Positions 1 to 7,520 of a stretch of 25,456 bases of DNA are shown piece by piece. The DNA is from UBA9642 sp964545585 (GTDB taxonomy: Archaea > Nanobdellota > Nanobdellia > Woesearchaeales > UBA9642). Position 1 is the stretch's first letter, and each line of letters starts with the position of its first letter. A program made the translations under genes and the position numbers. Below the pieces are notes generated by a model. It worked only from the letters and a program-made list of their open reading frames with translations, did no database searches and was not told where the DNA came from. The DNA lies in contig CAZJFT010000009.1 in NCBI GenBank assembly GCA_964545585.1, positions 1 to 25,456 of the forward strand. Direction: 5' to 3'.

Positions 1-2
1 AG

Positions 3-56
3 AATAAGGCTAAAGAAAAGTATAAGGATAGATATATTTTGATTGTTAGGGATTAA
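3..56 (+). CDS. Possible C-terminal end of a gene entering from the left
   Basis: The third forward frame is open from the window edge to a TAA at 54-56 and reads as a lysine-rich C-terminal tail ending in IVRD. It would converge on the minus-strand gene that ends at 66, which fits the compact layout. Only 17 codons are visible, and an open stretch this short can occur by chance, so this is tentative and no function can be given. Confidence 0.3.
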   Translation, partial: NKAKEKYKDRYILIVRD

Positions 57-65
57 AGCACAGCA

Positions 66-266
66 TCATATAAAATATTTCTTCCATGCTTCAAATATAA
101 AATATCCTCCAATAACTAATAGTATTATTGATATAAATATTAGATAAGAATATAAAAAAGATCCTATTAAAAAAAGGAACCCGAAAATAAAAGAAATTAT
201 GGAAATTTTATAATCTTTACTTTTTTTAACTTTCTTAAATTGTTCTCTGTCAATAAAATCCGCCAT
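66..266 (-). CDS. Small two-helix membrane protein, unrecognised
   Basis: A 66-residue protein with a charged N-terminus (about residues 1-20, Lys/Asp-rich) followed by two hydrophobic segments, roughly residues 22-39 and 42-57, and a short basic end. It looks like a small integral membrane protein with both termini on the same side. The ATG lies 10 bp after the stop of the phosphotransacetylase gene, with a GAG-containing sequence just before it, so it is probably the last gene of that operon. I do not recognise a family. A function linked to acetyl-phosphate metabolism is suggested only by position. Confidence 0.6.
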   Translation of the reverse strand: MADFIDREQFKKVKKSKDYKISIISFIFGFLFLIGSFLYSYLIFISIILLVIGGYFIFEAWKKYFI

Positions 267-276
267 ATTCTCGCCA

Positions 277-1284
277 CTACAACCCTTGTATTACAGTTAT
301 CACGGCCAAATCTACTATGTCTTGGACTGATGCACCGCGTGATAGATCGTTTATAGGCTTGTTCAATCCTTGCATGATCGGACCTATTGCTTTGTATCCT
401 CCAAGCCTTTCTGCAATCTTGTACCCGATATTTCCTGCATCAAGATCGGGGAATATCAAAACGTTTGCTTCCCCGTGCAATGGAGAATCCTTGCATTTCT
501 TGTCTGCGACTTCAGGGATTATTGCTGCATCAAACTGTATCTCGCCATCGACAATCAAGTCCTTATCCATTGATTTCAATAACCCTGTCGCTTTTGCGAC
601 TTTATCTACCGTCTCATGTTTTGCCGTCCCATGTGTCGAGAATGAGAGCATCGCAACTCTCGGTTTTATCCCAAAACTTACTGCTGTGTCTGCCGTTACA
701 AATCCTATCTCTGCAAGTTGCTCTGCTGTAGGATTGATGTTTAATGCACAATCTGCAAACAGGTAGATATCCTCTCCTTTTATCATCAAGAATACGCCCG
801 ATGCCCTGCTCACACCTTCACGCGTCCTTATCACATGAAAAGCAGGATAATAAGGCTTCGTCTCTGAATTTATTCCAGATATCATCCCATTAGCGAGTTC
901 ATGCTCTACCATCATCGCCCCATAGTAATGTGGCTGTTTTATAAGTTCTAGGGCTTCATCTTCTTTCATAGGCTTGTCGCTCGCGGCCCTTTTCTTCAAG
1001 AATACATTCACGTAATCTTTCATGTCCGATTCGTGTTTGTCATCCAAGTAATTGAAGAAATTTTCTGACTCCAAGTTTTTTATTCTCAATTTCTCAAGAG
1101 TCATCCTCAGCTTATCCTCATTGCCTAATATCAACGGATGGCATATCTCCTTCTTCACCAATATCGATGCTGCTTGGAGTATCTTATCATCAGTCTCAGG
1201 GAATACTATTATCTTCTTTGAATGCTTGTTTATCCTTATGACCCTTTCAGTCATCTGTTCTATTATGTTTTTCTTGAATATCAT
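277..1284 (-). CDS. pta: Phosphate acetyltransferase (phosphotransacetylase)
   Basis: A 335-residue protein of the PTA/PTB family, which interconverts acetyl-CoA plus phosphate with acetyl phosphate plus CoA in the cytosol. The length matches the single-domain archaeal/bacterial enzyme. The N-terminus has the family pattern (KIIVFPETDD). The C-terminal half carries the HGTAKHETVDK stretch, the G-E-x-Q-F-D-A-A segment and the ending SRGASVQD. Ser315, Arg316 and Asp322 of that motif correspond to the catalytic Ser/Arg/Asp triad described in the Methanosarcina enzyme. The ATG overlaps the upstream stop codon (ATGA), and the upstream gene's 3' end supplies a GAGGAG ribosome site. No acetate kinase is in the window. 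A phosphate butyryltransferase is the main alternative, but the length and motifs favour Pta. Confidence 0.92.
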   Translation of the reverse strand: MIFKKNIIEQMTERVIRINKHSKKIIVFPETDDKILQAASILVKKEICHPLILGNEDKLRMTLEKLRIKNLESENFFNYLDDKHESDMKDYVNVFLKKRAASDKPMKEDEALELIKQPHYYGAMMVEHELANGMISGINSETKPYYPAFHVIRTREGVSRASGVFLMIKGEDIYLFADCALNINPTAEQLAEIGFVTADTAVSFGIKPRVAMLSFSTHGTAKHETVDKVAKATGLLKSMDKDLIVDGEIQFDAAIIPEVADKKCKDSPLHGEANVLIFPDLDAGNIGYKIAERLGGYKAIGPIMQGLNKPINDLSRGASVQDIVDLAVITVIQGL

Positions 1285-1874
1285 CTTCTCCTCTTTTTCT
1301 TTGTGACAGTTTTCTTCTCTGAAATTTTTCTGTCCTCTATCTTCTTGTACCCTATGTAGATTATCACAAGCAACTCTACTAGAAGCACTAATGCACGCAA
1401 TAGTTTGCTCATGTCTGAAAAGTATCTTACTGTTGCATAGAACATTGTTGCAAGTCCACCAAACATCAATCCTGCTCCAATGTATTCGACACTCAAATAT
1501 ATTCCTATAATTACTATTATCAATCCTAATGGTGCAAGCATGAAGAACACATTCCTGTTGTATAATCCATTTGCTTGATCAAAGTCTTTCTGGCAGTAAT
1601 CGCACTTGTCGAATGATGGACATCCGGTAGCATCATATTTGAATCTTGCCATCCCCCCATCATCCATACATGCAGTGTACGCAGGATCTGAATAATAATC
1701 TGTGCAGTTCTGTGCTGCTTCAGGAGTCATAGGCTTTGCATAAGGACCGTAGTCTCCTCTACCGCAGTAATCCTCCCACTTTGGCGCAGTATATACTGCA
1801 TCAACGAAGAATCCTAAGAACAAAGGCAATAATACACCTATGCCTATAATCATAGCAAGCTTTTTAGCATCCAT
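1281..1874 (-). CDS. Four-helix membrane protein with a Cys-containing outer loop, unrecognised
   Basis: About 197 residues. A first hydrophobic helix (about residues 5-25) is followed by a roughly 75-residue polar segment with seven cysteines and many Asp/Tyr residues, then three closely packed hydrophobic segments and a strongly basic tail (KKTVTKKKRRR). The Cys-rich loop probably lies outside and may form disulfides; by the positive-inside rule the basic tail is cytoplasmic. A GTG is possible at 1883, but AGGTGAT sits four bases before the ATG at 1872-1874, as at other internal starts here, so I use that ATG. A TATA-like box lies near 1907-1914. The gene is translationally coupled to pta through a 4-bp overlap. 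I know no characterised homologue. Confidence 0.72.
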   Translation of the reverse strand: MDAKKLAMIIGIGVLLPLFLGFFVDAVYTAPKWEDYCGRGDYGPYAKPMTPEAAQNCTDYYSDPAYTACMDDGGMARFKYDATGCPSFDKCDYCQKDFDQANGLYNRNVFFMLAPLGLIIVIIGIYLSVEYIGAGLMFGGLATMFYATVRYFSDMSKLLRALVLLVELLVIIYIGYKKIEDRKISEKKTVTKKKRRR

Positions 1875-1952
1875 AAATATCACCTAGGACATATCAAATA
1901 ATCAGGATATAAAAATGTATTGCTAATTTCTAATGAAGAAAAAACGTACGCA

Positions 1953-1964
1953 AATTATTTAAAT
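1953..1964 (+). promoter_or_regulatory. TATA box for the 1987 gene
   Basis: The A+T stretch AATTATTTAAAT is centred about 28 bp before the ATG at 1987, the usual archaeal distance from TATA box to transcription start. This predicts a leaderless or nearly leaderless mRNA; no Shine-Dalgarno sequence is present. Confidence 0.6.
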
Positions 1965-1986
1965 GATGGGTTAATCCTTAATAAAT

Positions 1987-2655
1987 ATGAAAGATCCAGT
2001 CATCATCCCAGGAAAAGAGAAGATAAAGATAGATGACATGATACATACATTGAATGAATATATCCAAGGCACAATAAAAATAGTTAATCCGTTGAACGTC
2101 GCCGAGAATTTGCATAACGGGCATTATGTCGATAGGAGCAACATCTCACAATTATGGACTTTCAAGAGGTTTTATGACTTGTTGAATTATAATGTAGGAT
2201 TGATTGATGTAGGAAAAAGTTTCCTTTCACAGAAGAACTATCATGGCGCATTCGAATCATTTCATTCCGCAAAATACAGTCAAGGGCTTCTAGACATGAC
2301 AAAGAACATAATTGATGAAGTCAAGAATGGGAATAGGGATAACATAGGGTATGCAAAAAAGGCATTGGTTGACATCGTCTTATTGGAAGGAAAAGAGCAT
2401 CCGAAAAAGGACGTGGTGAAACATTACATAAATACCATTGCTGATGCGTATATAGCAGAATATAAGTCTTTGCTTAAGAACAGCCATCACAGGGATACTT
2501 CTTACCTTAACGAGGCATTAGGACTCTATAGGTTGAACAATAACATGTTAGGCATCGCTAAGACCACTGCAAAAATAGCATATCATAAGATGGCACATCA
2601 CACAGATGATTCTAATTCTGCAAAGATAGGCGTGCATGATCATTTGCATATGTGA
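1987..2655 (+). CDS. Helical protein of unknown function
   Basis: A 222-residue soluble protein without signal peptide or membrane segment. From about residue 50 it is predominantly amphipathic helix; the pattern around residues 75-115 (paired helices with Ala/Tyr/Phe spacing, FLSQKNYHGAFESFHSAK) resembles a TPR-type helical hairpin, and the end is rich in His and Asp (HHTDDSNSAKIGVHDHLH). I do not recognise a named family. It precedes ABCE1 in the same direction by 58 bp, but ABCE1 has its own TATA box, so co-transcription is not needed. A protein-protein interaction role is only a guess from the helical repeat look. Confidence 0.7.
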   Translation: MKDPVIIPGKEKIKIDDMIHTLNEYIQGTIKIVNPLNVAENLHNGHYVDRSNISQLWTFKRFYDLLNYNVGLIDVGKSFLSQKNYHGAFESFHSAKYSQGLLDMTKNIIDEVKNGNRDNIGYAKKALVDIVLLEGKEHPKKDVVKHYINTIADAYIAEYKSLLKNSHHRDTSYLNEALGLYRLNNNMLGIAKTTAKIAYHKMAHHTDDSNSAKIGVHDHLHM

Positions 2656-2682
2656 CAGTTATTTCGTATATTGCATATAAAC

Positions 2683-2692
2683 ATTTTTAAAA
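2683..2692 (+). promoter_or_regulatory. TATA box for the ABCE1 gene
   Basis: TTTTTAAA within an A+T-rich stretch is centred about 26 bp before the ATG at 2714. No ribosome-binding site lies between, so the transcript is predicted to be leaderless. Confidence 0.6.
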
Positions 2693-2713
2693 CAGTTTAA
2701 TTTATCATTCTCC

Positions 2714-4465
2714 ATGGCAAGGATAGCTGTTATTGATAGGAAGAAATGTAATCCTGTGGCTTGCGGAAATTATTTGTGTGCTAGAGTCTGTCCTGTTAAC
2801 AGGATGGGCGAGCAATGCATAACTGCAGGCCCTGACAAGAAGGCACAGATAGATGAAAAACTATGCACTGGATGCGGCATCTGTCCTAAGAAGTGTCCTT
2901 TCGGTGCAATAAACATAATCAATCTCCCTGAAGAGTTAGATAAGGAACCTATACACAGGTATGGAGTCAATGGTTTTGCATTATATAATCTCCCAACACC
3001 TATTTTTGGTAAGGTCGTAGGTATAATAGGCCGGAATGGTATAGGAAAAAGCACTGCATTGAAGATTCTCTCTAAAAGCCTTAAGCCTAATCTGGGAAGA
3101 GAACATGATGCTGATATGAAAGAGATAATAGATTACTTCAAGGGTAGTGAGGCACAATCATATTTTGAAAAATTACGTGATGATAAGATAGTCATTTCAT
3201 ACAAACCGCAACAGGTTGATATGATACCTCGACAGTTCGAAGGCACTGCAAGAGAATTGCTCAAGAAGGCAGACCAGAAAGGAAAGATTGATGAGATGGT
3301 TGAGTTGCTTGAATTAAAAGATATAATAGACAGCGACATAAAATCCCTTTCAGGGGGCGAATTGCAGAGGGTCGCTATCGCTGCGACAGTCCTCAAGAAA
3401 GCGAACGTTTACTTCTTTGATGAGCCTACATCATATCTTGATATAAAGCAGAGGATGAAGATTGCAAGATTCATCAAAGGACTTGCTGATGAGAAAACCG
3501 CAGTCATGGTCATAGAGCATGATTTGATAATACTTGATTACATGACTGACATGATACACTTGATGTATGGTCATGAATCTGTGTATGGTGTCGTCTCTGG
3601 ATTGAAGACTGCTAAGAATGGCATAAATATATATCTTTCTGGTTTCTTGAAGGAGGAGAATGTTCGTTTCAGGGATCATGCGATAAAGTTCGAGAAGTAT
3701 GCACAGCAGAAGGAAGGTAAGCCTTTTGTATTGACTGAATGGAATCCTTTTGAGTATAAACAAGGGAAATTCTTATTGAATGCGGAGAAGGGAGAGATAT
3801 ACAAAGGGGATGTTGTAGGAATATTGGGACAGAACGGTATAGGAAAGACTACTTTCGTAAAGATCCTTGCAGGAGTCTTGAAGACAGGAAATGACCAGGA
3901 TAAGATTAACCTTAAGGTCTCATATAAGCCGCAGTATCTTGAAGGGTCAGACGAACTAGTCATAACTGCATTGCAGAGAGCGATACAGAAGTATGAGATA
4001 GAGATAATCAGGCCATTGAATCTGAAGGAATTATTCACCAGAAAAATCAATGAATTGTCTGGAGGAGAATTGCAGAAAGTCGCTATTGCGCACTGCCTTT
4101 CACAGGATGCTGACATGTATCTGATGGATGAGCCGTCAGCATATCTTGATGTCGAGCAGAGATTGATTGTTGCAAAAGTGATTAAGGATGTGATGTTCAC
4201 TACAGGTAGGAGCGCGATGATTGTAGACCACGATTTATTGTTCATCGATTCCATATCTGATAAATTGTTGATATTCGAGGGACAGCCTGCACTGAGAGGA
4301 ATAGCGACTTCACCTTGTTCGATGAGACAGGGCATGAATAGATTCTTAGAAGAATTGAATATAACATTCCGTCGTGATGAAGAGAACCATCGGCCAAGGA
4401 TAAACAAGGAAGATTCCGTAAAGGACAGAGAGCAGAAAGCAGAAGGGAAACTGTATTATTCTTAG
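2714..4465 (+). CDS. ABCE1/RLI ribosome-recycling ATPase
   Basis: A 583-residue twin-ATPase iron-sulfur protein that splits post-termination ribosomes (with aRF1/Pelota) and is universal in archaea and eukaryotes. The N-terminal ferredoxin-like region carries Cys12, 17, 22, 26 and 35 and the CTGCGICPKKC set (Cys51, 54, 57, 61), the ligands for two [4Fe-4S] clusters. NBD1 has Walker A GRNGIGKST (106-114), signature LSGGE (212-216), Walker B with Glu237 and switch His269. NBD2 has GQNGIGKTT (372-380), LSGGE (448-452), Glu473 and His506. All catalytic positions are intact. The length is normal for the family. This is the best single marker in the window that the genome is archaeal. Confidence 0.97.
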   Translation: MARIAVIDRKKCNPVACGNYLCARVCPVNRMGEQCITAGPDKKAQIDEKLCTGCGICPKKCPFGAINIINLPEELDKEPIHRYGVNGFALYNLPTPIFGKVVGIIGRNGIGKSTALKILSKSLKPNLGREHDADMKEIIDYFKGSEAQSYFEKLRDDKIVISYKPQQVDMIPRQFEGTARELLKKADQKGKIDEMVELLELKDIIDSDIKSLSGGELQRVAIAATVLKKANVYFFDEPTSYLDIKQRMKIARFIKGLADEKTAVMVIEHDLIILDYMTDMIHLMYGHESVYGVVSGLKTAKNGINIYLSGFLKEENVRFRDHAIKFEKYAQQKEGKPFVLTEWNPFEYKQGKFLLNAEKGEIYKGDVVGILGQNGIGKTTFVKILAGVLKTGNDQDKINLKVSYKPQYLEGSDELVITALQRAIQKYEIEIIRPLNLKELFTRKINELSGGELQKVAIAHCLSQDADMYLMDEPSAYLDVEQRLIVAKVIKDVMFTTGRSAMIVDHDLLFIDSISDKLLIFEGQPALRGIATSPCSMRQGMNRFLEELNITFRRDEENHRPRINKEDSVKDREQKAEGKLYYS

Positions 4466-4482
4466 GATAATATCTTTAAAAG

Positions 4483-4534
4483 AAATATTTATAAACATTC
4501 TAATCCGAAGTATATAAATTGATAGTGTGAGGTG
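4483..4534 (+). promoter_or_regulatory. Promoter region with two TATA-like boxes and an SD, copy 1
   Basis: AAATATTTATAAA (4483-4495) is followed 27 bp later by GTATATAAATT (4510-4520) and a GAGGTG Shine-Dalgarno (4529-4534) before the ATG at 4541. The first box predicts a start near 4516 and a leader of about 25 nt. The second could drive a leaderless transcript. The same arrangement precedes the next gene. Confidence 0.6.
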
Positions 4535-4540
4535 TCCCTG

Positions 4541-7438
4541 ATGGAACTTAAGGAAAAAAATAATTTATTCTTATTAGTAATCGTTGCTGTCGTTGCGATA
4601 GTCGCGATAATCATAATGATATCGACAACTAGCACAAGAAACTATGAGCCGACAAATTATGTTGAACAGACAACAGAGGTTTCAAATACAGAATTTTCAT
4701 CTTCAGACATTACAGGTGCAGCATACACTACAACTACTCAGACGACTTATGGATGTATCGACACGGATAATGGAAAAAGCTACGCCAGTAAAGGAGTAGT
4801 CACATACAAAGTTGGCAATACAAAGATAACAAAGGGAGATTATTGCAGGGCATTCAATGGTCCGATATTAGTTGAGAATTATTGTAAGAATGGACAGTTT
4901 GCATCAGCAGATTATGTATGTCCATATGGTTGTTCAAACGGTAGATGCAAGAGTTTCAATGAAGCAATGTATTGGACAGATTGGATAGATAGGGATGACC
5001 CTAGCGGGATGGCAGATTATGAACATAAGATTGAAACACCATGGGTATGCAGCAGCCCTATAGCTGTTGAGTGCAGGAAGACTGATGGAACGCATTATAT
5101 TAGTGCCGATCAGGATATTTTCTGCAACCGCGAGGTCGGGGTAGTATGCTATAATGCACTCAATCCAGAAGGGTGTTATGATTATAAAGTCAGATATCTT
5201 TGCCCAAAGATAAATCTGACCAATTCCACTAAATCGGAATCACATATCAAATGTATAGAGACTGATAATGGAAGGGATGTTTATAATAAAGGATTCACTA
5301 CGGGCGTGACATTTGTCGGTGACAGGACTCAAGCACAGAAGCTTATGGATCATTGCCAGACACCTACCGATCGTAATCTTTTGGTAGAATATTATTGTGG
5401 AGACGATGGATACTTGCATGAAGAACAGGCAATTAAGTGTTCTGAAGGATGCTTTGATGGTGCATGCAAGAAGCCTGCAACGGGATATTGTGGTGACAAC
5501 TTAATCAACAATTTCCCTAATGAGGAGTGTGATGGCATAAATATCGGGCAAGTGACTTGCAAAGACTTTGGATTTGATTCAGGGAATGTATCATGTATGC
5601 CGCCAGGTTCACAGAGTGAATGTAGTTTTAATACAGCAAAATGTTTCAAAAACACAGGTGTATGTGGAGATAATATAATAAGCCCTGGAGAAGAATGTGA
5701 GCCTGAAGTGTTGTTTAAGGCAGTATGCACTGATTTTGCTGATTATGCAGGAGGATTATTGACATGTAATCCTCAAACATGTAAATTTGACACTTCAAAA
5801 TGTGAAAAGATACAAGCAGGGTATTGTGGTAATGGTGTAATAAATATCGGGGAACAATGTGATGGGACAAACATACAAAAGTCTTGCATTGACATCAATG
5901 AATTCACTGGTGGAGAATTATCTTGTTATCCTGCCGGGTCACAAAACGGGTGCAGCTATGACACTCGTAATTGCGTACAATTGAATGTGGACATATCCAT
6001 GATTAATGATGTGTTGATGAATCAAGGGGATACATTGTATATAACTTGGACTGCAAGCCAGAACATGGCGAACTACTTGAGATACATAAGCGCAATACAC
6101 GTAAAAACAGGAGCAGAAATAATAATAGAAAACGGCCTTAACACAATTGGGACATCAGGAAAATACTCTTGGACAATACCGACATACCTGCCAGATGGAG
6201 AATACGTGATAGAAGTGGGTGTACAACCAAAAGGATACGGAACATACTCAAGAAGCAGGCCATTGACAATAACCAAGAATGTGGTCGGATGCAATGGCGA
6301 TCCAAATATCGATTCCGCACCGCAATGCGAGATCGGCCAAGTATATAAGTGTGAGGCCATAGACCCTAGCGTTTATATAGATGGACCAGCAACATGCAAG
6401 AATGACTGCACATTTGACCTATCGCAATGCATCAAAAAACCAAAAGCATATTGTGGAGATAGGATAATAAATGGTTACGAGCAATGCGACGGAACCAACT
6501 TCGGGAAGGTGATATCGTGCAGCAACATCAACCCACAATACACGGGCGGAACATTATCCTGCTTCCCGCCAGGATCACAGAACGAATGCAGCTTCAACAC
6601 AGCAGGTTGTATAGTGGGCTTTAATGATTATGTTAAAGTCTTGCAGATAAGAAATAAGGGCACAATAACTAATTCTAATGTAGGAGGATTATTAGAATTT
6701 GGGGATATAACCAAAATGTATGGATATGCTACAGATGGTAAAATATTCAAGGTAAAGGCCAGCATAGCCCATTTCCCTAATAATCCTAAGTATAGTTTCC
6801 CATTTGAATTGATGATGAATCCGGGAATACCGGAATTCGAGTGTGAAAAATATAGGATATATTCTGTAAGCGCATCGACTACATACACTACGTGGATACA
6901 GTGCGCAGCAAAGAACTATACTATTAATAATAGCGGATACACTACTGCTGAATTGACTATCTCTATACCTGCAGCCAGTTCTTATAATGGACAGGTAGTC
7001 ACTGCAAGAGTCAGACTATATAAGGGTAGCGTATATGTTACTAGTGATTCATTATTTGTCTCTTATGCAGAAGTGTATGCAAAGAATAAGCCTGTAGCAT
7101 ACTGCGGAGATGGGATAATAACACCGAGTGCTGGAGAAGAATGCGACAATAGTGCAATCACCATAGATGTTATGCGCGAGTGTTCCACATTCTATCCTGA
7201 TAAATATGTATCTGGATACATAAAATGTGGTGCAAACTGCAAGTATGACCTAAGCGATTGCAAATCTGCGACATATTGTGGAGATGGGATAATAACTTCA
7301 GGTATTGGAGAGCAATGCGATGGGTCGAATCTGGGTCAAATAACTGAGTGTACACAAATCGACAACAGGTTCGTTGGAGGAAAGGTAATCTGCACAGCAG
7401 ACTGCCAATACGACTTATCTCAGTGTATGGTTTATTAA
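4541..7438 (+). CDS. Giant cysteine-rich surface protein with WxxW, Myxococcus-type repeat and Ig-like domains
   Basis: A 965-residue protein with an N-terminal hydrophobic signal anchor (residues about 8-26) and an extracellular body. In order: a 'C.DTD.G' module (DNA 4753-4953); a domain matching the mucin WxxW/CysD family (4968-5208, YWTDW then CNREVGVVC and YKVRYLC); a second DTD module (5257-5475); three Myxococcus-type disulfide modules (5488-5973); an Ig-like domain resembling Kre9/KNH (5980-6280, YITWTAS and GKYSWTIP); two more disulfide modules (6289-6609, the first degenerate); an unrecognised beta-type domain (6610-7095); two final modules (7099-7428). A GTG at 4532 is in frame, but it overlaps the GAGGTG ribosome site, so the ATG at 4541 is preferred. 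Codon use changes sharply across the Kre9-like part. Likely an adhesin or envelope component; the exact role is unknown. Confidence 0.88.
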   Translation: MELKEKNNLFLLVIVAVVAIVAIIIMISTTSTRNYEPTNYVEQTTEVSNTEFSSSDITGAAYTTTTQTTYGCIDTDNGKSYASKGVVTYKVGNTKITKGDYCRAFNGPILVENYCKNGQFASADYVCPYGCSNGRCKSFNEAMYWTDWIDRDDPSGMADYEHKIETPWVCSSPIAVECRKTDGTHYISADQDIFCNREVGVVCYNALNPEGCYDYKVRYLCPKINLTNSTKSESHIKCIETDNGRDVYNKGFTTGVTFVGDRTQAQKLMDHCQTPTDRNLLVEYYCGDDGYLHEEQAIKCSEGCFDGACKKPATGYCGDNLINNFPNEECDGINIGQVTCKDFGFDSGNVSCMPPGSQSECSFNTAKCFKNTGVCGDNIISPGEECEPEVLFKAVCTDFADYAGGLLTCNPQTCKFDTSKCEKIQAGYCGNGVINIGEQCDGTNIQKSCIDINEFTGGELSCYPAGSQNGCSYDTRNCVQLNVDISMINDVLMNQGDTLYITWTASQNMANYLRYISAIHVKTGAEIIIENGLNTIGTSGKYSWTIPTYLPDGEYVIEVGVQPKGYGTYSRSRPLTITKNVVGCNGDPNIDSAPQCEIGQVYKCEAIDPSVYIDGPATCKNDCTFDLSQCIKKPKAYCGDRIINGYEQCDGTNFGKVISCSNINPQYTGGTLSCFPPGSQNECSFNTAGCIVGFNDYVKVLQIRNKGTITNSNVGGLLEFGDITKMYGYATDGKIFKVKASIAHFPNNPKYSFPFELMMNPGIPEFECEKYRIYSVSASTTYTTWIQCAAKNYTINNSGYTTAELTISIPAASSYNGQVVTARVRLYKGSVYVTSDSLFVSYAEVYAKNKPVAYCGDGIITPSAGEECDNSAITIDVMRECSTFYPDKYVSGYIKCGANCKYDLSDCKSATYCGDGIITSGIGEQCDGSNLGQITECTQIDNRFVGGKVICTADCQYDLSQCMVY
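4968..5208 (+). other. WxxW (mucin CysD-like) domain within the surface protein
   Basis: Reads YWTDWIDRDDPSGMADYE, then a Cys-containing ECR segment, CNREVGVVCYN and a final YKVRYLC. This order (WTxW, D-x-P-S-G, D-x-E, I/V-E-C-R, C-x5-G-x-V-C-x-N, Y-x-V-R-x-L-C) is the pattern of the mucin-2 WxxW repeat, known from MUC2, MUC5AC and CILP. The identification is from memory of the family pattern. Confidence 0.75.
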
Positions 7439-7460
7439 TTTTTTTTATCCTCTTTCTTTT
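7439..7460 (+). terminator. T-rich terminator after the first cysteine-rich gene
   Basis: Immediately after the TAA there are eight T residues (7439-7446) and then a second pyrimidine-rich run (CCTCTTTCTTTT), typical of archaeal oligo-T termination. No stem-loop is needed or seen. Confidence 0.55.
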
Positions 7461-7463
7461 ACA

Positions 7464-7515
7464 AAATATTTATAAATACACATATACAAGGTATATAAAT
7501 TACTATCATGAGGTG
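7464..7515 (+). promoter_or_regulatory. Promoter region with two TATA-like boxes and an SD, copy 2
   Basis: AAATATTTATAAA (7464-7476) and GTATATAAATT (7491-7501) are identical to the copy upstream of the previous gene and have the same 27-bp offset. AGGTG (7511-7515) precedes the ATG at 7521. Confidence 0.6.
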
Positions 7516-7520
7516 TAATG

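Noticed and set aside
317..766. Plus-strand open frame opposite pta
   Set aside because: It is the antisense of a highly conserved enzyme and has no family features of its own.
3676..4407. Minus-strand open frame (243 codons) inside the ABCE1 gene
   Set aside because: It lies wholly opposite the conserved second ATPase domain of ABCE1, has no promoter or ribosome site, and shows no coherent domain.
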